Assembly: GCA_027487945.1 (NCBI GenBank)
Contig: JAIYCQ010000001.1
Span: 1 to 54,184 of the forward strand
Length of the DNA: 54,184 nucleotides
Direction: 5' to 3'
Source of the DNA: Caulobacteraceae bacterium
GTDB lineage: Bacteria; Pseudomonadota; Alphaproteobacteria; Caulobacterales; Caulobacteraceae
This document shows positions 38,073-46,145 of the stretch, in pieces. The notes under the pieces are model-generated. The model did no database searches. It was not told where the DNA came from and worked only from the letters and a program-made list of their open reading frames with translations. Each line of letters starts with the position of its first letter. Within the stretch, counting starts at the first letter, position 1. Both the position numbers and the translations under genes were made by a program.

Positions 38073-38330
38073 TCAAGCGCCCCCGTACGCCTCTTCCGCC
38101 TCGTCCTCTTCGACGCCCGAGCCGCCGCCCGGTTCGAAGATGACGATGTCGCCGGGCTGGCACTGCAACTCGCGACAGAGCGCGTCCAGCGTCGAGAAGC
38201 GGATCGCGCGGGCCTTGCCGGTCTTCAGGATCGACAGGTTGGCGATGGTGACGCCGACGCGGTCGGCCAGCTCGGTCAGCGACATACGCCGCTCCAGCAG
38301 GATCCGGTCGAGGGTGACCTTGATGGCCAT
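38073..38330 (-). CDS. XRE-family (Cro/C1-type) transcription regulator, YozG-like
   Basis: An 85-residue single HTH protein: LDRILLERRMSLTELADRVGVTIANLSILKTGKA is the helix-turn-helix, with the IRFSTLDALCRELQCQPGDI helix typical of the small YozG-like subfamily, then an acidic tail. GGGAGCG precedes the ATG by 8 nt. It is co-directional with, and 13 nt behind, a DUF2975 membrane protein gene; such pairs are common and the regulator is thought to control the pair. The signal is unknown. Confidence 0.87.
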   Translation of the reverse strand: MAIKVTLDRILLERRMSLTELADRVGVTIANLSILKTGKARAIRFSTLDALCRELQCQPGDIVIFEPGGGSGVEEDEAEEAYGGA

Positions 38331-38343
38331 GATACGCTCCCGC

Positions 38344-38886
38344 CTAGATCGTCAGCTCGGCTTCGCGACGAAGGCGGGCGCCCTCGCGGAAGACCTCGGC
38401 CAGAACGAAGACGACCAGAACCGAGAACCACACCGTGATGTTGAATCCGTCGATCTCCCAGCTCAGGACCGGGGCGACCGCCAGCAGCGACGCGCCCAGC
38501 GCGTAGCGGGTCAGCTCCATGCCGGCCAGCACGAAGCCGATAAGCCGGAGCCGGGGAATGTTGTCGGGCTGGAACGGGTCGCCGGCCGTCAGGGTGGCGA
38601 ACACCTTGCGCAGCCGGCTCAGGATGGCGATCAGCGCGCCCAGGTAGAGCATGCCGTAGACGGCCAGGATGACGCCCAGCGCCGCCAGGCGACCGGGGGA
38701 GACCTCGCCCTCGATCTTCAGGCGCTCGGCGATCTCCCGGAACAGGTCCGGAAAGAAGCTGATGGCCAGCAGGCCGGCGACCAGGCCGAGCGTCAGCAGG
38801 GCCAGGATCACCGCCGTGCCGTAGTAGACGACGTCCAGGACCGTCTTCAGGAAGCTCGACACCGAGCCAGGACCCAAGGCGCGCAT
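38344..38886 (-). CDS. DUF2975 membrane protein
   Basis: A 180-residue protein with four hydrophobic segments (about 14-44, 66-88, 114-136 and 146-165) and the loop LRKVFATLTAGDPFQPDNIPRLR that marks DUF2975. It is the partner of the XRE-type regulator downstream in the same operon. Function is unknown; I infer a sensing or small-signal role only from the fixed pairing. GGGGAG precedes the start. An unusual 38-residue membrane protein gene lies 231 nt upstream on the same strand. Confidence 0.85.
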   Translation of the reverse strand: MRALGPGSVSSFLKTVLDVVYYGTAVILALLTLGLVAGLLAISFFPDLFREIAERLKIEGEVSPGRLAALGVILAVYGMLYLGALIAILSRLRKVFATLTAGDPFQPDNIPRLRLIGFVLAGMELTRYALGASLLAVAPVLSWEIDGFNITVWFSVLVVFVLAEVFREGARLRREAELTI

Positions 38887-39018
38887 GGCGCAACTCCCCC
38901 AATGCCGGCGGCGACGCGCCGGGTCGTTCCGTCTGCCCGGCGCCGACGCCGGATACGGGCGGCGGAAGGCCGCTCGCCCGTTGCTGTCGTTGTTGACGGC
39001 GCCCCTCCCGGAGCCGGC

Positions 39019-39080
39019 CTCGCCGCAAGGGATCGTCGTCGATCCCCTGGGGAGAAGCCGGCCCTCAGGCGGGCGGCGAG
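39019..39080. repeat. Nested hairpin between the 38-residue gene and the DUF2975 gene
   Basis: CTCGCCGC (39019-39026) pairs with GCGGCGAG (39073-39080); inside is GGGATCG-tcgt-CGATCCC (39029-39046). It is downstream of the small membrane protein and upstream of the DUF2975 gene on the minus strand, so it could be a terminator or a leader structure. The rest of 38887-39117 shows no coding sequence. Confidence 0.45.
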
Positions 39081-39117
39081 AATGCCCTGTGCGGGACCCT
39101 CATGAAAGGGAGCCCGA

Positions 39118-39234
39118 TCAGATCGAGTTGGTCACAAACAGCACCGCCGAGATCGGCAGGGCGGCCAGAAGGGCGACGTTGACCAGGGTCATGGCGATGG
39201 TGTCGACGAGGTTGGTCATCTTTTGAGCGGACAT
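39118..39234 (-). CDS. 38-residue single-pass membrane microprotein
   Basis: A very short gene: ATG at 39234, TGA at 39118-39120. The peptide starts MSAQKMTNLVDTIAMTL and continues with a hydrophobic, alanine/valine/leucine-rich segment (about 12-35, containing NVALLAALPISAVLF) to a TNSI end: one membrane helix with a short charged N-terminus. The minus-strand sequence CGGAGA ahead of the ATG is a good Shine-Dalgarno. It reads on the same strand as the DUF2975/XRE pair downstream and has an AT-rich region ahead. I do not recognise the peptide; coding status rests on the ribosome site and the helix. Confidence 0.6.
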   Translation of the reverse strand: MSAQKMTNLVDTIAMTLVNVALLAALPISAVLFVTNSI

Positions 39235-39317
39235 GGATGTCTCCGTTGTGCAGTGCAGCGCGAATGAGGAGCCTTCCCCACCCGGAGGGCGGCCCGTTGC
39301 GGCCCGTCCACGTCACT

Positions 39318-39402
39318 CATGTAGAAGATCATCGACTTTCGATCAAAGGAATTATCGATTATCGATATTAAACTTGCGTAACATCATTACATGGTCGTAA
39401 CG
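39318..39402. promoter_or_regulatory. AT-rich control region with tandem ATCGAT repeats
   Basis: The only clearly AT-rich stretch in the window. It has ATCGAT twice in 13 bp (39353-39358 and 39360-39365), an ATTAAAC run, and a weak minus-strand promoter candidate (TTGATC-N17-TACATG) ahead of the 38-residue gene. It lies between that gene and rdgB, so it may hold divergent promoters. The remainder of 39235-39474 shows nothing else. Confidence 0.4.
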
Positions 39403-39474
39403 CACTGCAGCATAACGCCACGGCCTTGCGCGGCGGGGCGTTCGGGGCGAGGAAGGCGGGGAGAGGATCACGCC

Positions 39475-40074
39475 ATGCCCCTGCTGCTCGCCCCCGGAAC
39501 CACCCTGGTCGCCGCCACCCACAATCCGGGCAAGGCGAAGGAGCTGGTCGCCCTGCTGGACGGGCGCTTCGAGATCCTGTCGGCCGGGTCGCTCGACATT
39601 CCCGAGCCCGATGAGACTGAAAGCACCTTCGTCGGCAACGCCCTGCTCAAGGCCCGCCATGCGGCAGAGCTGTCGGGCCGGATCGCCATCGCCGACGACA
39701 GCGGCCTGTCGGTCACCGCCCTGGACGGAGCGCCGGGCATCTTCTCCGCCCGCTGGGCCGGACCGTCGAAGGACTTCGCCGAGGCGATGGCCAAGGTTGA
39801 GGCGCGGCTGATCGAGACCGGCTCGGACGACCGCAGCGCCTGGTTCACCAGCGCGCTCGCCGTCGCCTGGCCGGATGGACCGTCGGTGGTGGTCGAGGGG
39901 ATCGTACGCGGCGACCTCGTCTTCCCGGGGCGGGGCGTGAACGGCTTCGGCTATGACCCGATCTTCGTGCCCACCGGCCATGACCTGACCTTCGGCGAGA
40001 TGGAGCCGGCGGCGAAGGACGCCATGAGCCATCGCGCCGTCGCCTTCGAGAAGCTCAAGGCCGCCCTGTTTTGA
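39475..40074 (+). CDS. rdgB: Non-canonical purine NTP pyrophosphatase (RdgB/HAM1)
   Basis: A 199-residue enzyme that removes dITP, dXTP and ITP from nucleotide pools. The motifs are ATHNPGKAKEL at the start, ETESTFVGNALLKARHAA, IADDSGLSVTALDGAPGIFSAR in the middle and VNGFGYDPIFVP with a late MSHRAVAFEKL. GAGAGG precedes the ATG. Its last four bases overlap the start of hemW (TTGA), so the two are co-translated. Confidence 0.95.
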   Translation: MPLLLAPGTTLVAATHNPGKAKELVALLDGRFEILSAGSLDIPEPDETESTFVGNALLKARHAAELSGRIAIADDSGLSVTALDGAPGIFSARWAGPSKDFAEAMAKVEARLIETGSDDRSAWFTSALAVAWPDGPSVVVEGIVRGDLVFPGRGVNGFGYDPIFVPTGHDLTFGEMEPAAKDAMSHRAVAFEKLKAALF

Positions 40075-41219
40075 GCGACCTCCCACCGCTCGGGGTCTAT
40101 GTCCACTGGCCCTATTGCGCGCGGATCTGCCCCTACTGCGACTTCAACGTCGTCCGCGACCGCAGGCAGGCCGAGCAGGCTGCGCTGGCGGACGCCATCG
40201 TCGCCGACCTGACCGCCCAACGGGCGATGACCGGTCCCCGCCGGCTGGTGTCGGTGTTCCTCGGCGGCGGCACGCCGTCGCTGATGGACCCGGCCTGGGC
40301 GGCCCGCATCGTCGAGGCCGCGAAGGCGCTGTGGACGCCGGACGAGGCGGTCGAGGTGTCGCTGGAGGCCAATCCCACCGACGCAGAGGCCGGCCGGTTC
40401 GCCGCCTTCCGCGACGCCGGGGTGAACCGGCTGTCGCTCGGCCTGCAGTCGTTTGACGATGCGGCGCTGACCTTCCTCGGCCGCAACCACGACGCAGGCC
40501 AGGCGCGACGGGCGGCGGAGGTGGCGGCGGCGACCTTCCCGCGGCTGTCAGTGGACCTGATCTACGCCCTGCCGGGCCAGACCCCCGCCGCCTGGCGCGA
40601 GCAGCTGGCGGCGGTCATCGCCCTCGGCGCCGAACACGTCTCGCCCTATCAGCTGACCATCGAGGCGGGCACCGCCTTCGACCGGGCCGTGCGGCGGGGG
40701 GCGTTCACCCCGCCGGACGACGCGGTCGGCGAGGCGCTCTACGACATGACGCAGGTCACGCTCGAGGCGGCCGGGTTCGAGGCCTACGAGGTCTCCAACC
40801 ACGCCCGCGGCGAGGCCGCCCGGTCGCGGCACAACCTCGTCTACTGGCGCGGCCAGGACTACGTCGGCGCCGGTCCCGGCGCACACGGCCGCCTCACCCT
40901 GGACGGCGTGCGTACGGCGACGACCGCCAGGGCCGGCGTGGCGGACTACATCCGCGCCGTCGCTGACGCAGAAACAGGCTTCGAGGCCGAGCCGCTCACC
41001 GCGATCGAGGCCGCGGAGGAGCGCATCCTGATGGGCCTGCGCACCTTCGAGGGCGTGGGTTGGGAGGAGCTGGCGGCGCTGCGTATGGAACCGTCGAGCG
41101 CCGTGGTCCGGGGTCTGGTCGACCAGGGCCTGCTGGCCGACGACGCAGCGCGGCTTCGCGCCACGGCCGCCGGCCGGCTCGTGCTGGACGGCGTCACGCG
41201 GGCGCTGATCGTCCGCTGA
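40071..41219 (+). CDS. hemW: Radical SAM haem chaperone HemW
   Basis: A 382-residue radical SAM protein: the cluster motif CARICPYC (Cys16, Cys20, Cys23, CX3CX2C) is in the HWPYCARICPYCDF start. FLGGGTPSLMDP, LEANPTD, NRLSLGLQSFDD and PYQLTIEAGTAF follow in family order. HemW delivers haem to membrane cytochromes and was long misnamed HemN; it lacks the extra N-terminal Cys of the true oxidase. The start is TTG at 40071, overlapping the rdgB stop. Confidence 0.93.
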   Translation: MSDLPPLGVYVHWPYCARICPYCDFNVVRDRRQAEQAALADAIVADLTAQRAMTGPRRLVSVFLGGGTPSLMDPAWAARIVEAAKALWTPDEAVEVSLEANPTDAEAGRFAAFRDAGVNRLSLGLQSFDDAALTFLGRNHDAGQARRAAEVAAATFPRLSVDLIYALPGQTPAAWREQLAAVIALGAEHVSPYQLTIEAGTAFDRAVRRGAFTPPDDAVGEALYDMTQVTLEAAGFEAYEVSNHARGEAARSRHNLVYWRGQDYVGAGPGAHGRLTLDGVRTATTARAGVADYIRAVADAETGFEAEPLTAIEAAEERILMGLRTFEGVGWEELAALRMEPSSAVVRGLVDQGLLADDAARLRATAAGRLVLDGVTRALIVR

Positions 41220-41220
41220 C

Positions 41221-41384
41221 GGGGACATGCTCCGATGGAGCGCGTCCCCAACCCTTTGCGTGGTTCGACACGCGCTGCGCGCTGCTCACCATGACGATTC
41301 TGAATCCGTCATCCTGGGCAGCAGCCGAAGGCTGCGTGTCGAAGGACGCACGGCAGGTGACAGGCGCCTTCGGGCATGTCCCCC
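41221..41384. repeat. Inverted-repeat-bounded element after hemW containing cloverleaf copy B
   Basis: GGGGACATG (41221-41229) and CATGTCCCC (41375-41383) bound the whole hemW-mmsA gap. A cruciform hairpin, GGGGAC at GCTCC-gat-GGAGC gc GTCCCC (41221-41249), begins one base after the hemW stop and could terminate it. The cloverleaf copy B is nested inside at 41264-41349. No coding sequence is seen. Confidence 0.5.
41264..41349. repeat. Intergenic cloverleaf repeat, copy B
   Basis: TTCGACACG and CGTGTCGAA form the outer stem. Arm 1 is GCGC-tgc-GCGC; the central arm is GCTCACCATGACG against CGTCATCCTGGGC, weaker than in copy C; arm 3 is GCAGCC-gaa-GGCTGC. Same layout as copies A and C. Confidence 0.6.
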
Positions 41385-41390
41385 CTGGCC

Positions 41391-42887
41391 TCACTTCATC
41401 GTCGGGATGACGAAGCTCGAGTCCCCGACCTCGCCCTCGGGCCAGCGGGCGGTGATGGTCTTGACCTTGGTCCAGAACTTCACGCCCTCCATGCCGTGCT
41501 GGTTGGTGTCGCCGAACGCCGAGCGCTTCCAGCCGCCGAAGGTGTGGTAGGCGACCGGCACCGGGATCGGCACGTTGATGCCGACCATGCCGACCTGGAC
41601 CCGGCTGGCGAACTCGCGGGCCACGCGGCCGCTGCGGGTGAAGATGGCCACGCCGTTGCCGTACTGGTGCTTGCTGGGCAGCTCGACGGCCTCCTCGAAG
41701 CTGTCGGCGCGGACCATCTGCAGCACCGGGCCGAAGATCTCCTCATGGTAGGTCTGCATGCCGGGCTTCACGCCGTCGAAGAAGCTCGGGCCGATGAAGA
41801 AGCCCTTCTCGTAGCCCTGCAGGGAGAAGTCGCGGCCGTCGACGACCAGCTCGGCGCCCTCGTCCTGACCGATCCGGATGTAGTCGGCGATCTTCTGGCG
41901 GTGGGCGGCGGAGACGACCGGGCCGTACTGGGCGCTCTCGTCGCTGCTGAGGCCGACCTTCAGGGTGTCGATCTCGGCCACCATCCGCTCGCGCAGTTCG
42001 TCGGCCACGGCCTTTCCGACCGGGACGACGACGGGCAGCGCCATGCAGCGCTCGCCGGCCGAGCCGAAGGCCGCGCCCGACAGGTCCTTGACCACCTGGT
42101 CCAGGTCGGCGTCGGGCATGACGATGCCGTGGTTCTTGGCCCCGCCCATGGCCTGGACCCGCTTGTTGTGCAGCGTGCCCTGCGAATAGACGTAGTGGGC
42201 GATGTCGCTGCTGCCGACGAAGCTGACGGCCTTGATATCGGGGTGCTGCAGGATGGCGTCGACGGCGGCCTTGTCGCCATGCACGACATTCAGCACCCCC
42301 TCCGGCGCGCCGGCCTCCATCATCAGCTCTGCCAGCCTCACGGGAACGGTCGGGTCCTTCTCCGAGGGCTTGAGGATGAAGGTGTTGCCCACCGCGATCG
42401 CCACGCCGAACATCCACATCGGGATCATGGCCGGGAAGTTGAACGGCGTGATACCCGCCACCACGCCCAGCGGCTGGCGCATCGAATAGACGTCGATGCC
42501 CGGGCCGGCGCCCTCGGTGTATTCGCCCTTCAGCGCGTGCGGGATTCCGCAGGCGAACTCGATGACCTCGAGGCCGCGCTGGATGTCGCCCTTTGAGTCG
42601 GCGATGACCTTGCCGTGCTCGGCCGACAGCATCTCGGCCAGGTCCTGCATATTGGCCTCGACCAGGCGCTTGAACTCGAACATCACCCGCGCCCGGCGCT
42701 GGGGATTGGTCGCCGACCAGCCCGGAAAGGCCCTCAGCGCCGCCTGGACGGCCATGTCCAGTTCGCCGGCCGTGGCCAGCTGCACGCGGGCCTGGACCTC
42801 GCCGGTGTTGGGGTTGAACACCTCGCCGAAGCGGCCCGAGGCGCCCTCGAAGGACGAACCGTTCACGAAATGGCGGATGTCCCGCAT
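41391..42887 (-). CDS. mmsA: CoA-acylating methylmalonate-semialdehyde dehydrogenase
   Basis: A 498-residue aldehyde dehydrogenase that turns methylmalonate semialdehyde into propionyl-CoA in valine (and inositol/pyrimidine) breakdown. The nucleophile is Cys281 in SAGERCMALPV. The segment MGGAKNHGIVMPDAD has Asn where ordinary aldehyde dehydrogenases have the general-base Glu, the mark of the CoA-acylating type. NAD-site segments TPFNFPAMIPMWM and FVGSSDIAHYV are present. It is a lone gene here; no mmsB or other valine genes are adjacent. Confidence 0.95.
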   Translation of the reverse strand: MRDIRHFVNGSSFEGASGRFGEVFNPNTGEVQARVQLATAGELDMAVQAALRAFPGWSATNPQRRARVMFEFKRLVEANMQDLAEMLSAEHGKVIADSKGDIQRGLEVIEFACGIPHALKGEYTEGAGPGIDVYSMRQPLGVVAGITPFNFPAMIPMWMFGVAIAVGNTFILKPSEKDPTVPVRLAELMMEAGAPEGVLNVVHGDKAAVDAILQHPDIKAVSFVGSSDIAHYVYSQGTLHNKRVQAMGGAKNHGIVMPDADLDQVVKDLSGAAFGSAGERCMALPVVVPVGKAVADELRERMVAEIDTLKVGLSSDESAQYGPVVSAAHRQKIADYIRIGQDEGAELVVDGRDFSLQGYEKGFFIGPSFFDGVKPGMQTYHEEIFGPVLQMVRADSFEEAVELPSKHQYGNGVAIFTRSGRVAREFASRVQVGMVGINVPIPVPVAYHTFGGWKRSAFGDTNQHGMEGVKFWTKVKTITARWPEGEVGDSSFVIPTMK

Positions 42888-42953
42888 GGCGATCTCCCGG
42901 AGGCGTGTGAGGCCGGCGTTCTAGGCCTTTGCCGCGGCTTCGACTAGGCCGCT

Positions 42954-42981
42954 TTGCGCGCGCGACGGACGCCGCTAGACT
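42954..42981 (+). promoter_or_regulatory. Promoter for the acyltransferase gene, leaderless, with a GANTC in the -10
   Basis: TTGCGCG (42954-42960), 13 nt, GCTAGACT (42974-42981), then 6 nt to the ATG at 42988. RNA would start at about the start codon; no Shine-Dalgarno is seen. GACTC at 42978-42982 overlaps the -10, as in some GcrA/CcrM-controlled Caulobacter promoters. Confidence 0.45.
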
Positions 42982-42987
42982 CCCGTC

Positions 42988-43866
42988 ATGGCCGACGCCG
43001 TGACAGTCTCGACCCCGGATGCCGCCCCTTCGCGGGCGGCGGCGCATATCGTCGACCTGCTGATCGAGGAGCGCGCGCCGAAGCTGTCACGCTCGCCGGT
43101 CTGGCCGATCCTGCGGCCGCTGCTTTACGCCCTCCTCGGTTACGAAAAGGCGCGGCGAATGGCTGACGCCATCGCGCCGATGGACGGAAAGAGGGCGCTG
43201 GACTTCGTCTCCGACCTGCTGGGCATCGATGTCGCGGTCTCTGGCCTGCACCACCTGCCGCGCGAGGGCCGGGTCATCATCGTCGGCAACCACCCGACCG
43301 GCATAGCCGACGGGGTGGCCGTCTATGACGCGCTCAGGGGCGTGCGGCCGGACATCATCTTCTACGCCAATTCCGACGCCCACAGGGTCTGCGCGAAGTT
43401 CGACGAGACCCTGATTCCGGTCGAGTGGGTTGCGGCCAAACGCACGCGCGATCGAACCCGCCTGACCCTGACCATGACCAGGGCGGTCATGGAGGCCGAA
43501 CGGGCGCTGATGGTGTTTCCGGCGGGCAGGCTGGCGCGGCGCGACCGGCACGGCGTTCTGACCGACCCGCTCTGGATGCCGACGGCGGTCTCCGTCGCGG
43601 TGAAGTATGACGCGCCGATCGTTCCGGTCCATGTGGAGGGGCCCTGGGCGACGCTGTTCCATCTCTTCGACCGGTTTTCGCCGGAGCTTCGCGACATCAC
43701 CCTGTTCCACGAGTTGCTCAACAAGTCGGGACGGCGATTCACCATCACCATCGGTCGTCCCATCGTGCCCGAGACGCTGGACGGCGACGCGGCCGTCGCC
43801 AGCGCCGCCATCAAGGCCTATGTGGAGCGCACCCTGCCGTTCGATCCTGATCGCCCCTTCGCATGA
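42988..43866 (+). CDS. Lysophospholipid (1-acylglycerol-3-phosphate-type) acyltransferase
   Basis: A 292-residue PlsC-like acyltransferase. The acyl-site motif is a variant, GNHPTGIADG (His to Asp spaced by five residues instead of four), followed by FYANSDAHRV, the FPAGRLARR acceptor motif and an IVPVHVEG strand. Variants like this occur in ornithine-lipid and hemolysin-annotated acyltransferases, so the acceptor may not be lysophosphatidate. A hydrophobic patch at about 40-52 may dip into the membrane. Its stop overlaps the tsaE ATG by 4 nt. Expression probably starts leaderless. Confidence 0.8.
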   Translation: MADAVTVSTPDAAPSRAAAHIVDLLIEERAPKLSRSPVWPILRPLLYALLGYEKARRMADAIAPMDGKRALDFVSDLLGIDVAVSGLHHLPREGRVIIVGNHPTGIADGVAVYDALRGVRPDIIFYANSDAHRVCAKFDETLIPVEWVAAKRTRDRTRLTLTMTRAVMEAERALMVFPAGRLARRDRHGVLTDPLWMPTAVSVAVKYDAPIVPVHVEGPWATLFHLFDRFSPELRDITLFHELLNKSGRRFTITIGRPIVPETLDGDAAVASAAIKAYVERTLPFDPDRPFA

Positions 43867-44324
43867 TCCTTCCCGCCGAGATCGCCCTGCCGGACGAGGC
43901 CGCCACGTCGCGTCTGGGCGCGGCGCTGGCCACCGTGCTGCGCGACGGCGAGGCGATCTGCCTGACCGGTCCGCTGGGCGCCGGCAAATCGACCGTGGCC
44001 CGGGCGCTGGTGCGGACCCTGACGACACCGTGCGAGGACGTGCCCAGCCCGACCTTCACCCTGGTGCAGTTCTACGAGACAGTCGCCTTCCCGCTGGCCC
44101 ACTTCGACCTCTACCGGCTGACCAGTCCCGACGAGGCGTACGAGATCGGCCTCGACGAGGCGCTCGACGAGGGCGCGGTCCTGATCGAATGGCCGCAGCG
44201 GCTGGAGGGGCGGCTGCCGCCCGACCGACTCGATATAGACATCGGCCTGGGAGACGGGGCGGACGGCCGCATGGCGCGGCTGACCCCCCACGGCGCATGG
44301 AAGGGACGGACGCTTGAGTTCTGA
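43863..44324 (+). CDS. tsaE: tRNA threonylcarbamoyladenosine (t6A) factor TsaE
   Basis: A 153-residue ATPase that acts with TsaB and TsaD on tRNA position 37. Walker A is GPLGAGKST (36-44), then VPSPTFTLVQFYE, HFDLYRL and IEWPQRL in family order. It overlaps the upstream acyltransferase by 4 nt and the downstream sugar-kinase gene by 11 nt. The latter overlap, with AmgK, recurs in alphaproteobacteria. Confidence 0.95.
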   Translation: MILPAEIALPDEAATSRLGAALATVLRDGEAICLTGPLGAGKSTVARALVRTLTTPCEDVPSPTFTLVQFYETVAFPLAHFDLYRLTSPDEAYEIGLDEALDEGAVLIEWPQRLEGRLPPDRLDIDIGLGDGADGRMARLTPHGAWKGRTLEF

Positions 44325-45408
44325 GCGGGAGGCCGCCAAGGCCGCTTTTCTGACGGCCCACGGCTTCGGCGACGCCCGTCGCCAGCCGCTGAGCGGCGAC
44401 GCCTCGACCCGCGCCTATGAGCGGCTCTATCCGGCCGACGGCGGCCGCTCTCTGATCTTTATGGACCAGCCGCCGGCGGTGGAAACCCCGGTTTGCCCGC
44501 CGGACGCCAGCGAGGCCGACCGCCTGGCCATGGGCTATAACGCCGCCGCGCGGCTGGCCGCCGGCTCGGTCGCCGCCTTCGTCACGACCGGCGCCTATCT
44601 GCGCGAGCGCGGCCTCTCGGCGCCGGGCATCCTCGCCTACGACGTCAAGGCAGGCCTGGCCGTGCTGGAAGACCTGGGCGATGGCCTGTTCGCCACCCTG
44701 ATCGCCGAGGGGCAGGACGAGGCGCCGCTGTACGAGTCGGCCGTCGACCTGCAGGCGAGCCTGCACGCGGAGATCCCGCCCGAGGTTCTCGTCGTCGATG
44801 ACGTGCGCTGGCCGCTGCTGACCTACGACACCCTGGCCCTCAAGGTGGCCACCGACACCTTCCTCGAATTCTGGCCGCCGTTCGCGAACATCCCCGCCTT
44901 CACGGCCGAGGCCGTCGCCGACTGGGACCAGCTGTGGGCGCCGGTGTGGGTGCGCGGCGAGGCGGGGGCGACGGTCTTCGCCCATCGCGACTATCACGCC
45001 CAGAACCTGCTCTGGCTGCCGGACCGGGCGGGGGTCGCCCGCGTCGGCCTGCTCGATTTCCAGGATGCCCTGCGCGCCCACCCGGCCTGGGACCTGCTGC
45101 ATCTGCTGCAGGACGCCCGGCGCGACGTGTCGCCGGCGCTCGAGACGGCGATGCTCGACCGCTACCTGGCCGCCCGGCCGGAGCTCGACCGCGAGGGCTT
45201 CCTCGCCGACTACCGCGCCCTGGCCGCCTCCAACGCCGCGCGCATCCTCGGCCGGGTGTTCGCCCGGCAGGTCCTGCTCGGGCGGCCGCAGTACCGCGAC
45301 TACATGCCCCGCACCTGGCGGGCGCTGGAACGCAATCTGGCGACTCCGGGGATGGAGGACCTGCAGGCCTGGTTCGACCGTCATGTTCCGGCGGAGGCGC
45401 GGGCATGA
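44314..45408 (+). CDS. amgK: N-acetylmuramate/N-acetylglucosamine kinase AmgK
   Basis: A 364-residue aminoglycoside-phosphotransferase-fold kinase. The catalytic loop is FAHRDYHAQNLLW and the metal-binding DFQD follows (LLDFQDALRAHPAWDL). Together with the next gene (murU) it matches the AmgK-MurU route, which phosphorylates MurNAc at C1 and makes UDP-MurNAc from recycled cell wall, bypassing MurA and so lowering fosfomycin sensitivity. The start is TTG 44314, inside tsaE. Its TGA overlaps the murU ATG. Confidence 0.9.
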   Translation: MSSEREAAKAAFLTAHGFGDARRQPLSGDASTRAYERLYPADGGRSLIFMDQPPAVETPVCPPDASEADRLAMGYNAAARLAAGSVAAFVTTGAYLRERGLSAPGILAYDVKAGLAVLEDLGDGLFATLIAEGQDEAPLYESAVDLQASLHAEIPPEVLVVDDVRWPLLTYDTLALKVATDTFLEFWPPFANIPAFTAEAVADWDQLWAPVWVRGEAGATVFAHRDYHAQNLLWLPDRAGVARVGLLDFQDALRAHPAWDLLHLLQDARRDVSPALETAMLDRYLAARPELDREGFLADYRALAASNAARILGRVFARQVLLGRPQYRDYMPRTWRALERNLATPGMEDLQAWFDRHVPAEARA

Positions 45409-46145
45409 GGGGTCCCCCGAATGGCCCGAAGACGGCGATGGTGCTGGCCGCCGGGCTGGGCACCCGCATGCGCCCCCTGACCGATGACCGGCCCAAGGCC
45501 ATGGTCGAGGTCGGCGGCCGGATGCTGATCGACCACATGCTCGACCGGCTGGCCGAGGTCGGGGTCGAGACCGCCGTGGTCAACGTCCACTACTTCGCCG
45601 ATCGCCTGGAGGCGCACCTGCGGGCCCGCGACGCTGCCGGCGTCAAGCCGCGCATCGTCATCTCTGACGAGCGCCCCCAGGCGCTGGAAACCGGCGGCGG
45701 CGTCAAGCAGGCCCTGCCCCTGCTGCCGGACGCGCCCTTCTGGGTGGCCAACATCGACTCGGTCTGGATCGGGGATGACGGCCTCGCCCTGGAGGCCGTG
45801 GCCGCGGCCTGGGACCCGGACCGGATGGACGTCTGCCTGCTGACCGCCTCGACGGCGGAGTCGATGGGCTTCCATGCGACGGGCGACCTGTTCCTGTCGC
45901 CCGGGGGCGAGGTCCGCTTCAAGGAGGCGGGTGAGCAGGCGCCCCTGGTCTATGTCGGCGTCCACATCTGCAAGCCGTCGGTGGTGGCCGACGGTCCGGA
46001 CGGCCCGTTCGGCCTGTTGCCGATCTGGAAGCGGCTGACACAGGGCGGCCGGGTGCACGGCGTGGCGCCGAAGGGATTGTGGATGCACGTCGGCGATCCC
46101 GGCGCCCGCGACGCGGCCGAAGCCCGGCTGGCGGCGACCGGATGA
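45405..46145 (+). CDS. murU: N-acetylmuramate-1-phosphate uridylyltransferase MurU
   Basis: A 246-residue sugar-1-phosphate nucleotidyltransferase: AMVLAAGLGTRMRPLTDDRPKAM is broken here into AMVLAAGLGTRMRPLT and PKAM, the UTP-binding motif; ETGGGVKQALPLL and VANIDSVWIGD are further signatures. The MurU name is based on the coupling to AmgK. GGAGG at 45393-45397 is 7 nt before the ATG; Met12 (45438) is less likely. Its stop overlaps the addB start. Confidence 0.9.
   Translation: MRGPPNGPKTAMVLAAGLGTRMRPLTDDRPKAMVEVGGRMLIDHMLDRLAEVGVETAVVNVHYFADRLEAHLRARDAAGVKPRIVISDERPQALETGGGVKQALPLLPDAPFWVANIDSVWIGDDGLALEAVAAAWDPDRMDVCLLTASTAESMGFHATGDLFLSPGGEVRFKEAGEQAPLVYVGVHICKPSVVADGPDGPFGLLPIWKRLTQGGRVHGVAPKGLWMHVGDPGARDAAEARLAATG

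Noticed and set aside
39367..39381. Possible CtrA box ATTAAAC...TAAC
   Set aside because: The second half is TAAC at the wrong phase; it does not fit TTAA-N7-TTAA.
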